The notes under the pieces: generated by a model
The model's input: the letters and a program-made list of their open reading frames with translations, nothing else
What the model was told of the DNA's origin: nothing
Databases searched by the model: none
Program-made: the position numbers and the translations under genes
Shown: piece by piece, positions 1 to 10,111 of the stretch
Numbering within the stretch: the first letter of the stretch is position 1
Layout of the letters: the number at the start of each line of letters is the position of its first letter
DNA from: Abelmoschus esculentus
Lineage: Eukaryota; Streptophyta; Magnoliopsida; Malvales; Malvaceae
Assembly: GCA_035048815.1 (NCBI GenBank)
Contig: JAUCBN010000036.1
Span: 8,814,001 to 8,878,000 of the forward strand
Direction: 5' to 3'
DNA length: 64,000 nt

Positions 1-786
1 ATTCACAACACGTTTTCAGCACGAGACTCTAACCAACGAAGGTTTTTGTCATTCGAATCTTGAAGGAGTTTTTGAAAAGAATTTATTACTAACATAAATC
101 AAAGATAAATTCTTCTCCCTCAAATATATTTTAATTATCAATTATTTTTCTCTCTTGATCTTTTTGATTTGATTTTTAATTTATTAAAAATCTTTTGTTA
201 TTTGGTGTTGGTGTAGCGATAAAGTAACTCAATTACTGTAATTCTTGTCAATAATTAACGAAAAAGATTTTAACACAATATTAGTAACTAAATCTATCAT
301 ATATTCAAATTAGTGGAAAGTCTAGTATGTTTTATTTATTTAATTTGAGATTTTTTTAATCTTTATTTATAACCAATATTTGTTTATTTTATTATTATTA
401 AAGTTTATGTTTTAATCATATTCTAAGTATTATATGATATCAGAACAAATATTAAACCTTTAATTAATTAATATGTTCTTTGTTATATTCATTTAATCCG
501 AGTATATTGGTTGGACATCCCATTGTACGAGGCTATTGGCCTCAAAAGAGGTTCTTTTTAAAGGATATTATGGACTGTTTAACACCGTCGCGTATAAGGA
601 TTAATTTTCTTTTATTGTATGTATTGTATATATATTGGTTGATCAATTAATATTTAATACTATGAATATTATAAAGTTTATATTTGATTGAAAGAAATAC
701 TATTTTTATTTCGAAAAACTCGACTATAAACTTCTCCCAAGTTTAAGTTACGAAAATAATCTTGATCCAAGAATTTTTATGGGAGA

Positions 787-2005
787 CATTCCTGAAGTGA
801 ATGTATGCATAATGCTTATTCCATGGAATTATTAGAATTATTTCATTCCTTGAAGTGAATGTAAGCATGATGTTTATTCCATGCGATTATGCAAGCATGA
901 TGTTTATTCCATGCGATTATAAAAGTATGATATTTATTCCATGCGATTATTAAATTTATTTCATTCCTTGAAATGAATGTAAACATGATAATTCACTATA
1001 TGCTTAGTGAATAAAAAAACTCTTTACGTGTCAAAGTATCATTGATGAGGATATGTTAGAAAAACATATTTTATTTTTCACACATTAATGTTGTCTTACA
1101 AACATAATATCATGAAAAGGTTTTAAATACCTATTAGTATCCGCTTCATTCCATGAAGTGAATGTGATATTTTATAGCTGAATGAATAAAAGAAACATTA
1201 GTAATTGTGGTTGCGATTGAGGTCATAAAATAAACATGGATAAGATGATTCTTTTGAGAATGCTTATATCCACCAAAAGTGGAATTATAAGGATGAGAAG
1301 AATGATAGATATCATATTAAATCTTTATGTTATCAATGCAATGATACAAACCATTGGTCTCGTACTTGTCAAATATCGAAATATTATGGACTTTATCCAT
1401 AATCATGAACGATAAATGAAATAAAATATAAACAAATTTTCTTTGTGGCTTAAATAATTATGGTGTTGTTGGTCCAACTCAATTAGATATTGTTAATTTT
1501 CTCATAATCCTTCAAGAGAATAATCCGCCATTTATTTTATTTCTCTTATAACATCTAAAGGAAATAATTGATCTTTTATTTATTTTCTTTTATATTAATT
1601 TATTTTTATTTATTATTTATTTTATAAATTATTTATTTTCGCTTTATGTTAATTTATCGTTAATTTATTTTATATATTATTTATTTAAGTTTTATGTTAA
1701 GTTATCCTTTGAAGAATACTATCACTTCTAGAATAAAATCTATAATTAATTGTGACTATTTATGCCAAACATATAGTTCAAATACTCATACTATACTTAA
1801 GCATAAGAAATATTTTCCCATTTAAATACAAGGGAAAATATGAGTACTGTTTCTTAAAGTACTAAAATATCAATGCTTCGGAAAAGCTTTTGAGAGTTTA
1901 CATTTGATAGATAACTGATTTGATATGATGTGCTACATTTAATTTATTTTTCATTCCTCGAAGTGAATGATACAAAGCACATATTTTTCATTTCCAAAGT
2001 GAATG
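787..2005 (+). repeat. Short tandem and palindromic repeats in copia gag region
   Basis: A 30-bp unit containing 'ttattccatgcgattat' is repeated at 865-890, 895-920 and 925-950, with a poorer copy at 803-832. An 18-bp imperfect palindrome of form CATTC-n7/8-GAATG (one copy ends AAATG-type) recurs at 787-803, 844-861, 962-979, 1147-1164, 1952-1969 and 1989-2005. The function is unknown. It may be decayed gag coding sequence expanded by slippage. Confidence 0.6.
1328..1369 (+). pseudogene. copia gag zinc knuckle remnant
   Basis: Translation in this frame gives CYQCNDTNHWSRTC, an exact CX2CX4HX4C retroviral-type zinc knuckle, the nucleic-acid-binding end of a copia Gag. Flanking frames are broken in both directions, so only this motif survives. 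Its position upstream of the integrase remnant fits the gag-pro-int-RT-RH order of copia. Confidence 0.8.
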
Positions 2006-2379
2006 AAATAAAACACATTAAAATATGCATTATTATACATATTTTCCCATTTTAAATGCAAGGAAATAATGTGAGTACTATATCCGGAAGTATTAATATC
2101 ACAGAAGGCTCCGATTGAGCAAATATGTTATTGCCAAATGAAACTTTATTCCATATTTACAGTGTATTATACTCGTCAAAGTCACAAAGAGACTTATTGA
2201 ATTTTAAAGACATATTAAGAATATTAGTCAAGGGAATATTGATTATCTCAATATTACGAGTATAACTGAAGGCAATAAGAAAATCTTAACAAAATTACAT
2301 GCACTGTCATCCATATTGTACTACCTAAGAATTAGTACAAATTGAAGCTCATGCTATTGTAAACTAGATGTTTACTGAT

Positions 2380-3399
2380 AATTTTATTTGGCATGACCGG
2401 TTAAACCATTCCGGTTCAATTATGATGCAAAAATTTGCTGACACTTTCATGTGGTCGTTTATTGTAGAACTAAAATTTTCTTCATGGTAATTTTTAATGT
2501 GATACGTACTATGAAAGCAATTTGATTATTCAATCGTCAACAGCTAAGATAGAGTTTAAATCTATTAATTTTTCTAGAACAGATACAAGGTGATGTATAT
2601 GGGCCCATACACCTTTCTTAAAGACCATCTAGATATTTTATGATTTTTATCGATGCATTGACTAGATGATTATATGTATCCTTGTCATTAACCTACAACT
2701 TGGTGTTTCCAAGGCTACTTGCTCAATTGATAAAATTACGAGCATATTTTCCATATTATCTTATAAAGACAATTGGTCTTGATAATGTTGATGATAGATA
2801 ATTTTATATGTAGTATCACCAATTCACATCAAGCCAATAAATGATAATGAGTTCTCCTCATTACAAATAAATTTTGGTCAGGAACCAAATATTTTTCATC
2901 TTAGATTTTTTGGGGGTTGCGATATATATTCTAATTTCTCCACCATAATGCACAAAGATGAGTTTTGTTGGGAATATATATCAGATTTAAATATCTTGAG
3001 CTTCTGATAGGGAATTTATTTACAATCCGATTTACTGACTATCATTTTAATGAGTCGGTTTACTCAATATTAAGGGGAGAAAATAAATAGCCGGAGAAAG
3101 AAATAATATGGAATGAATTATTATTTTCTCATTTTGATCTACATACTACACAATGTGTACTACAAGTTCAAAGGATACTTCATTTAGCAAATCAATTGCT
3201 AGATGATTTTGGTGACCCTAAAAGAGTGACTAAGCCACGCATACCAACTATGAATGCTCCGATTACATTTGAAATCTTGGAAGGACAAACTCTAGTTGCT
3301 AATAAGTCTAACTTACGCTTAAAGCGTAATAGACAAGTAAGTTCCAAAGATAAAAAAATCCTCGAAAAAGAAAAGAAGTTATATTTTATGATGGTTTGA
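2380..3399 (+). pseudogene. copia integrase remnant
   Basis: About 2390-2430 encodes a WHDRLNHSG-like GAG-pre-integrase motif. From about 2590, pieces of the integrase core of plant copia polyproteins are readable across frameshifts (a GDVYGPIH-like start, then a segment rich in 'LLAQLIKLRAYFP'-type residues, then 'PNIFHLRFFG'). The only continuous stretch, 3196-3399, is a 67-residue open frame matching the linker between integrase and reverse transcriptase (DPKRVTK...PTMNAP). There are multiple stops and frameshifts, so no functional product is expected. Confidence 0.75.
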
Positions 3400-3429
3400 T
3401 CGAGGAATCAATGAATTATGAAATCTAGA

Positions 3430-4645
3430 AGAGATTAAAAGATCTCCAACATAGACATTGGCATGACTCAGGTACTTGATAATAAAGATATCTCAATAGA
3501 TTATCTCATGTCTGGTAAAAAATGAAAATGAAATTAAATCGACGTCATTAATATATTTGCATGCAATATAGCACTAAAGATTTTATTTGATAATGTGGAT
3601 CATGAATCATTTTTAATTGGACAATGTAAACAAAGAAATGATTGACCAACATGAAAGAGGCAATTGAGGCAAAACTAAAATCTCTTTCTAAAAGAGAAGT
3701 ATTTGAGCCTATAGTCCATACATTGAAATGTGTAAAACTCGTGGATATAAACAAGACTTTGTGAGAAAGAGAAATCAAAAGGAGAAATCATGAGATATAA
3801 ACTCATTTGATTGCACAAGGATTTTCACAAAGACATGAAATTGAATGAGGAAAATATAATCCTCAGTGGTGGATGTAATTACTTTTAGATATTCTGGCAA
3901 TAAATGAAATGACTTGGTTTTGTCTAATGGATGTTGTTACATCTTATTTGTGTGAGCCTCTTGATATCAACATTTATATGAATCTTTTAAAAGGATTTAG
4001 ACTGCTAGAAGCAGTTAATTCAAGTTCTCGAGAATATTATTCAACCATATTGAATATATCTTTTATGAATTGAAACAATTTAGGTGTATTTGATATAATC
4101 TCTCCATTGAATACTTATTAGCATAATAATATATGAATTGTTTAATTTTCCTGAGTATTTTCATTAAGAGGATTAACTCTGAATTTTATTGTTGTGTATG
4201 TCGATGATTTAAATATCGTTGACACTCGTGAAAAGATCTCCTCAAATCCTTGTGCATCAATCAACATACAAAAAAATATTGAAAGAGACTATTATTTAAG
4301 TGCTACGAAATCATTACCTTTAAATAATTATTATGTATGAGGCAAAGCCAAAATATGTGTTTGGCTAAACATATCCTGAAGATATGCGAATTGCTTTCAC
4401 AAGATAAGATACAAGCTATCTTGTGTAAAGATAATGCAAAATTTATATCTCAAGATGGATATATCAAATGTGATAAAACGAAACAATTTTTTAAAAGTTT
4501 CGCCCCTCATGATCTTCAGAAAAATAGTATTCAATGAATTATTTCAAGTAATAATTTAGAATATTTATCCACTAATGCATAATCTACTTCAATATTTGAA
4601 GATTGTATCAATATTAAATTATGAAGATTCAAATATCTTATGTGA
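3430..4645 (+). pseudogene. copia reverse transcriptase and RNase H remnant
   Basis: The segment around 3640-3830 encodes pieces of the RT N-terminus (KREVFEP, then HKLDCTRIFTKT-like text after frameshifts). Around 3890-4000 the 'MTWFCLMDVVTSY' text corresponds to the palm motif region, and 'VVYVDDLNIV' (about 4190-4215) contains the YVDD catalytic box. RNase H follows at about 4390-4640 (LCKDNAKFIS, then DGYIKCDKTK). The thumb and connection between 4220 and 4340 are largely deleted. The residues identify the family, but the reading frame is destroyed. Confidence 0.75.
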
Positions 4646-4867
4646 TATTTTCATGAGGGAGAGTAAATACGTGTTGCACTCTTTTTCCCTTAAACAAGGT
4701 TTTGTCCCAATGAGTTTTCCTGGTAAGGTTTTTAATGAGGCAACATGTTATGCGTATCAAAGATGTGTGTACTCTTTTTCCTTCACTAAGAATTTTTTTC
4801 CCACATGATTTATATCTTAGTACGGGTTTAACGAGACACACTATCTTCATAGACATCCAAGGGGGAG

Positions 4868-5110
4868 TGTTATGATTATTTATCTATGTGGATGTCTATC
4901 ATAATAAGAACTCTATCATTAGGAAAATTATCTTCATTAATTAGAGTTTAATATATTATGTACTTCTTATGCCTATAAATAGATGAGTCTGTGAAGGCAT
5001 TGTACACAAGTCAATATTGAGAATAATATAAACATCCATCTTTATAGCTTCTCTTTGTTCTTTTATTCTTATTCTTTATTATTATTTAGTTCATTATTTT
5101 ATACACGACA
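4868..5110 (+). repeat. copia 3' LTR with polypurine tract
   Basis: A purine tract, aagggggag, ends at 4867 and is directly followed by tgttatgatt, the TG start of an LTR. The LTR ends near 5110 with acacgaca, giving about 243 bp. It contains 'gcctataaatag' (about 4971-4982), a plausible TATA box for the element's promoter. The short LTR is normal for small plant copia elements. Confidence 0.7.
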
Positions 5111-6046
5111 TAATAAATTATAAGTTAACCTATAATCGAATCGTTGGTTAACCGCATCTTAATGGTTAACCATAACAGTTAACTGTTTTTTAATGGTTAG
5201 ATTATGGTTAGTAAAATTTAATAACCGTTATAATGATTAACTGACCGCTTAGGTTAAATGACATGGTTAACTTACCATAAACACCCTTCTTAATATTCAT
5301 TAAAATTGGGCTTAAATGTGTATATTTAGACTATATGTTACTATTTTAGGTAATAAAGATAAAGTTAAAATTATATTAATTTATAGCGGTAATTATAAAA
5401 AAAAATTATATTAATTATATTAATTCAATGGCAATTATAAAAAAGATAAAGTTAAAATTATATTAATTTATAGTGGCTTACAATCTTTAACTCATATCCC
5501 GATCCTTGGACCCTTATAACTTTTAATCTAAAATGGATGGAAATAAGATACATCAGGCTTTGGGGTTAAATATGTATATTTGGACTATATATTACTATTG
5601 TAGGAGATCGAAGATAAAATTAAAATTATATTGACGTGTAGTGAGTTGCAATCTTTAACTCATATATCGATTCTTGTACCCTGGCAACTTTTAATTTTAA
5701 ATAGATGAAAATAAGATGTATTAAGTTTATATATCTTAGTGAAGTAGTTAATACAATACGATGATGACTACGGTAAATATCGATGATTATTATATAATAA
5801 TTATAATAAATTTGATAGTTAATTATTAAAAGAGTTATTTTGTATTCTCTCGATATAGATTTAATTATTGGTTTTATAAAACGACTGATAAAATTATATT
5901 TTTTTATCTATAAACTTTTAATCACTGAGATATTTATTATCGTTAAACTTTAATAAAAAATTAATTTAATAAAATAAAAAATATCTATTATTTCACTTTT
6001 ATATTATCTTTAATTTTACACTCAAAATTAAAAAAAATCGTTATTT
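5111..6046. other. AT-rich intergenic DNA with an old tandem duplication
   Basis: No gene is seen. 5150-5275 is rich in GGTTAAC/GTTAACC words, which can pair with each other. About 5313-5563 and 5564-5731 are two diverged copies of the same sequence (shared landmarks: 'aatgtgtatattt.gactatat', 'aaaattatattaa', 'caatctttaactcatat', 'cttttaat', 'agat.aaaataagat'). The first copy is lengthened by an internal repeat of its 'aaagttaaaattatattaattta' core. The rest is plain AT-rich sequence. Confidence 0.55.
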
Positions 6047-6145
6047 TCAATCGTAAATGAAGTTCGAGGGTATAACTGCACTATCCTTGCATACGGTCAG
6101 ACGAGAACCGGAAAGACGAACAATGGAAAGAGGGACAACGAAATT
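6047..6145 (+). pseudogene. Kinesin motor-domain fragment (P-loop)
   Basis: One frame from 6047 reads SIVNEVRGYNCTILAYGQTR, then TGKT. This matches the nucleotide-binding P-loop region of kinesin motors (consensus GYNCTIFAYGQTGTGKT). The preceding IVNEV is like plant kinesin-5. The second Gly of GQTGTGKT is Arg here. After GKT a 2-base deletion shifts the frame, and the expected TMEG-type text appears one frame over as TMERG. Nothing kinesin-like is visible upstream or downstream, where the sequence is AT-rich. It is therefore an isolated exon scrap of about 100 bp, captured by a transposon or left from a decayed gene. It is non-functional. Confidence 0.75.
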
Positions 6146-8843
6146 CGTTGATGATATTGTTTGCTTCACCTTTTTATACTTAATCAGACGTGTATGCTGA
6201 CATAGAAAAAAATGGAATTTAAGTAATTTATTTTTATCGTATCGCATCAATTTTCTGTTAAAAATTAAAAATAAATAGACAAACAAGACGAATTGATAAA
6301 GAAATATAAAATAAAAAATGTTTTTAATTTTAGTGGGAAGAGCTAGGGGTGATAACAAGCCGAGTCGAGTTGAGTTTGGTCAGATTCGACTTGACTCGGA
6401 AACAATATTATTGAGTTCGGTTTGAGATCGAGGTTCGGTAAGCTCAAAATTTTAAACTCGGCTTAGTTTAAAAACAATATTATTAAGTTCGGGTTCGAGG
6501 ACGAAGCTTGTGGAGCTTGGGTCGAACTCGTTCGGCTCGACGTGACTTTGCTTTTTAAACTAAAATGAGATAATCATTTATTTTGATTTCAAATATGTTA
6601 GATTTTATAGACAAAAAGTTTCTTTAAGTTTTAACCGTCCAAATTTAATTATGCAGATAATTATAAGTAATTTAAATTGTAGACAATTTTCAATACCAAA
6701 ATTGCGCTTTGTTAAACACAATTCTATATATTAAAAATAAAAAAATAATAATATAATAACAATAACTATATTTTTTTTATTTACAATACACATTTATTAT
6801 TAATATATAAATATTTAACTTTTTAATTAATTCTAATTAACAGATCTTTTATTTTAAAATATTAAAATTCACATCTTAATAGATGCACTACATCAACCAA
6901 AAATCTCGACCACTAAAATTCAATGTTTGAAATCACATTTACTAAAACATGATTTTTTCCATTATGTAGACTAACTAAAAAAATATTTTTCGAATAACTT
7001 TTGACCGGAATATATTTTTAAATTATTTTACTCAAGGATATATTTAACCACAAAAACCATTAAATTCCCATAAATAACTAAATTTTGGAGGTTTTACATA
7101 AAAATTATGTCTCTGATTCTAAAAAAAATATAATACATCATAAATTACTTTTATTAATATGGTGGTTTATTGTATAATTCAGAAAACGAATAAAAACTTT
7201 TACATTTTAAAATAGTAATCGAATAAAAAATTAAATACTGTCTAAAGTTAAGATACTTTTTACCCGACTTCGAACAATGATTTTTTAAAATAAATTCTCT
7301 ATCAAATAGTTCAACAAATCACGCATAAATAATATATATTTTTAAAAAATTCGTTGTTTCAAGTTATGTGAGAAGCACTCAAACTTATAGTACTTAATTT
7401 TTTATTCCACCATTGTTTAAAGACATAAAGCTTTTCATCTGTCTTTTAAGTTACCCAATAAATTATTATATTAATAAAAGTAATTTATGAGATATCATAT
7501 TTTTTTAAAAAAATAAAGATCCAATATTTATCTAAAATCCCCTAAATTCTCTTGAAAATTCTTGCACAAATAAATGATTTAGCATTTATGTGGCGCATTC
7601 GAGTGTGTACCATATTTTCTGACACCTTACTCTCATCGTGCAGGTAAAGGCAAAGAAAACAAGGTAATAAAAGATAAATAGGGTGGAAGATGCACGACCT
7701 GGATTTACAGCATTACAAACTAATGACTCGCTCTCTAATTTGGCAACCCTTGGCCTTGGCAAAACTCATATTTTTTTATTTATTTATTTTCGACGGGTAG
7801 ATTTAAAAACAAAGAAAATGAAAGGAAAATAATTAAATATCCCTCAATAAAATGCTATGCAGACTGAAGTTGTACACATCACTCTTTTAGGCCCCGTTTT
7901 TTTAAACAATAAAAAACACTTTTTAAACATGTTAATTAATGATATTCATTATTTTTATATCATCATTATGATCTTCATTAATAGTAGAATAGTTATGTAT
8001 TTTTTTAAAAAAATCTCTATCATAAATAAATAAAAATTACATTAGAGAATAATATGAAATATAAAACATATTATTACATATTTATGTATATTTTAAAACT
8101 AAATATGAGTTTTTTTAATAAATAGGTAAATGAGTCTGGGTCTAGTTCAGATCTTAGTGTCAGATCCGAATCTAAATCTTAGTGTCAAATCCGGATCTAG
8201 ATCTGTACTTTAATCAGAAGATTCATATTCGATCTCGATCCGTCGGGTCTAAAATTTTAAGATTCAGACCTTATAAAATGGATCTGAATCTATAAATTCG
8301 GGTCGGGTTCAAGATCCATTGTCATTCCTAGCTAGAATTTATGGCATTTGAGTTAAAAAAACTAGTTTGAAAATAAAATTATATTTTTATCCTTATAAAA
8401 TATTATTACAATAATATTTACGCATATATAATTATAAAATAATATATATTTTATAATATTTATTTTAAGAATAAAATTATTTTATTTTTAATTTAGTTTA
8501 AATTTATTATTAATTTATAATTGTTATGTTCGTATATAATCTAAAATATAATTTATATTTTTAATTTAAATTTTATAAAAATTTAAAATTTTATTATAAT
8601 TTAAATTTATTTATACCTTATAACATCATATTTAAAAATATTTTTAACATCAATGATAAATATTACTTATTTTTTTTTAAATCACTTTTCTTATCTTATT
8701 TCAAAAATACTTTTACAATTGCACATTTTAAAAACAATATCAAACTAAACCTTCGGATTAGAGTTCGGTTTAGTTCTTGAAGCAACCATGTTTATACGCT
8801 CTCAGCACTCTCTATATAACTCCAAGAAAATGACGTAAAATGG
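6146..8843. other. Intergenic DNA with dispersed plant repeats
   Basis: No gene is seen. 6350-6550 is a CGAG/CTCG-rich dispersed repeat ('gagtcgagttgag', 'ttcgagg', 'ggctcgac') of the kind scattered through dicot genomes. 8125-8325 is a similar low-copy block with repeated GATCCGAATCT words. About 7888-8754 is bounded by 'ggccccgttt' and a loosely complementary 'aaactaaacc', suggesting a degraded terminal-inverted-repeat element, but this is weak. The remaining sequence is homopolymer-rich AT DNA. Confidence 0.4.
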
Positions 8844-9099
8844 AAAAATTATTTTATGGACCGGTTTCACATGTCATCCATGATCCTTAACCACTAAAAA
8901 TTAGCCAATTAATTATATACTTTCCATATAATTTTTTTAAAAGTGAATCTTCAATTTTTATTATCATATAAATAGGTAGTAGGTGATTACATAGAGATTA
9001 ATTAAAAAATAATATAAAAAATATAAAATTAATTAATTAATTTTTAATAATTAGGAATCATAAATAACATAGTAAAACCAATCCACGTAATAATTTCTT
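8844..9099. mobile_element. MITE (copy 1), upstream of the MYB gene
   Basis: The left end 'aaattattttatggaccggttt' (from about 8846, shown in part) is mirrored by the complement of 'aaccaatccacgtaataatttc' at the right end. The inverted similarity extends over roughly 60 bp. The body is AT-rich and non-coding. A second copy of the family lies at 14028-14279. Size (about 255 bp) and structure fit a miniature inverted-repeat transposable element. The superfamily and target-site duplication are not clear. Confidence 0.6.
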
Positions 9100-9396
9100 C
9101 CTAAAATGGTACTCAATTAAAGTATTTTTATATCTTAAATTTACATAACTAAAAAAGGACGCTCCAAATTTAAAGAAAGGAATACTCCGCTCCATGCAAT
9201 GATTTTCTTTCTTCATTTTATAAACACGAGAGAATGGGATAGACGCTCCTATGTTCGAGAGTAGCTCGAAAGAGACATATGTCGATCAGTGCACTTCATA
9301 TTTAACGCCTGTATACCATAAACGATTAACTGGAACAAGCGGCGAACATAACGCTACGATCATCTTCAACCACTCAACCGGTTACTTCCTCGCCTC

Positions 9397-9404
9397 TTAT
9401 ATAT
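9397..9404 (+). promoter_or_regulatory. Probable TATA box of the MYB gene
   Basis: 'cttatatatcc' stands 40-50 bases before the first in-frame ATG (9444) and about 100 bases before the ATG next to the MYB repeat (9498). A start of transcription about 30 bases downstream would give a 5' leader of about 15 or 70 nucleotides, the latter being more usual. Confidence 0.45.
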
Positions 9405-9541
9405 CCTCGCCAGCGTCAATCAAAGCATCGAATTTTCCTTTGCATGGCTTATCATTTTGATTCCATGGGAGTTACAAGCATATCAAACGGAAAAGAAATG
9501 GATCGGGTCAAAGGTCCGTGGAGCCCAAACGAAGATGATTT

Positions 9542-10111
9542 TGTCACGGGGCTAGAGTCTTGACCTAGCTAAACCGCGCGGCCTTAGTCGATGTTCTTAG
9601 ACAAACGACTAAGTCAGCCTGAAAACTCGCTCCGGAAGATCAAACTTCCCAAGGCACTAAGAACGCTGAATCGTTCTGGCGGAAAGCAAACTATGAGTAT
9701 GGCTACTCAAGAACGAAAAGAAGAACGCGAAGAACACAAAGAACAATTGAGAGAGTTTTTTAGAGTGAATGCCACTTGATTACTCAAAGATGAGATGATA
9801 CAAATGAGACTGGGGAGGTCTCTATTTATAGTTGATTCCCCTTACATCCGACGGTTCCCACTGATTTACATCGATGGCTAGGATCATTTCCTACCAACCA
9901 CATTGGCACAATCCTAAGAATATTCCATGTTAACTAAGGAAACAAATCCTAAGAATACAAGGAAAGTTTACAAGGCCAAAATGGCTATCTTCTAGAATCC
10001 TCCATGGAACGGGCTAAGTCTGGTGGTACCTTTAGGCCCAAAATCTCCCTAAGAACCTCTTGGGCAGCAATATGCGCATGTGGCACGGGCTCGAACTGAC
10101 GGCCCGTGACA
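9542..10111 (-). repeat. 3' LTR of the gag-pro element
   Basis: 570 bp with TG...CA ends. It is preceded on the minus strand by the purine tract ggtgggggagaa (10112-10123 complement). The gag-pro reading frame runs on into this LTR and stops at 9985. Confidence 0.9.

Larger units (their letters stand above)
1..5110 (+). mobile_element. Degenerate Ty1/copia retrotransposon
   Basis: The order of recognisable pieces is copia-type: gag zinc knuckle (about 1328), GAG-pre-integrase and integrase (about 2380-3000), reverse transcriptase (about 3470-4250), RNase H (about 4390-4640), polypurine tract and 3' LTR (4868-5110). Integrase before RT separates copia from gypsy. All reading frames carry many stops and frameshifts, so the copy is dead. 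The first 10 bases resemble the end of the 3' LTR (acacaaca versus acacgaca) and are followed by a leader of the 'cagcacgagactc' kind known from plant copia elements, so the window probably opens at the last bases of the 5' LTR. No target-site duplication can be checked because the left end is outside. Confidence 0.85.

Noticed and set aside
874..950. Regularly spaced repeats as a CRISPR-like array
   Set aside because: There are only three or four copies, no unique spacers, inside a plant copia element.
9251..9460. 69-codon ORF upstream of the MYB gene
   Set aside because: It overlaps the promoter and first codons of the MYB gene in another frame, has no recognisable domain and includes the TATA box. 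Chance ORF.
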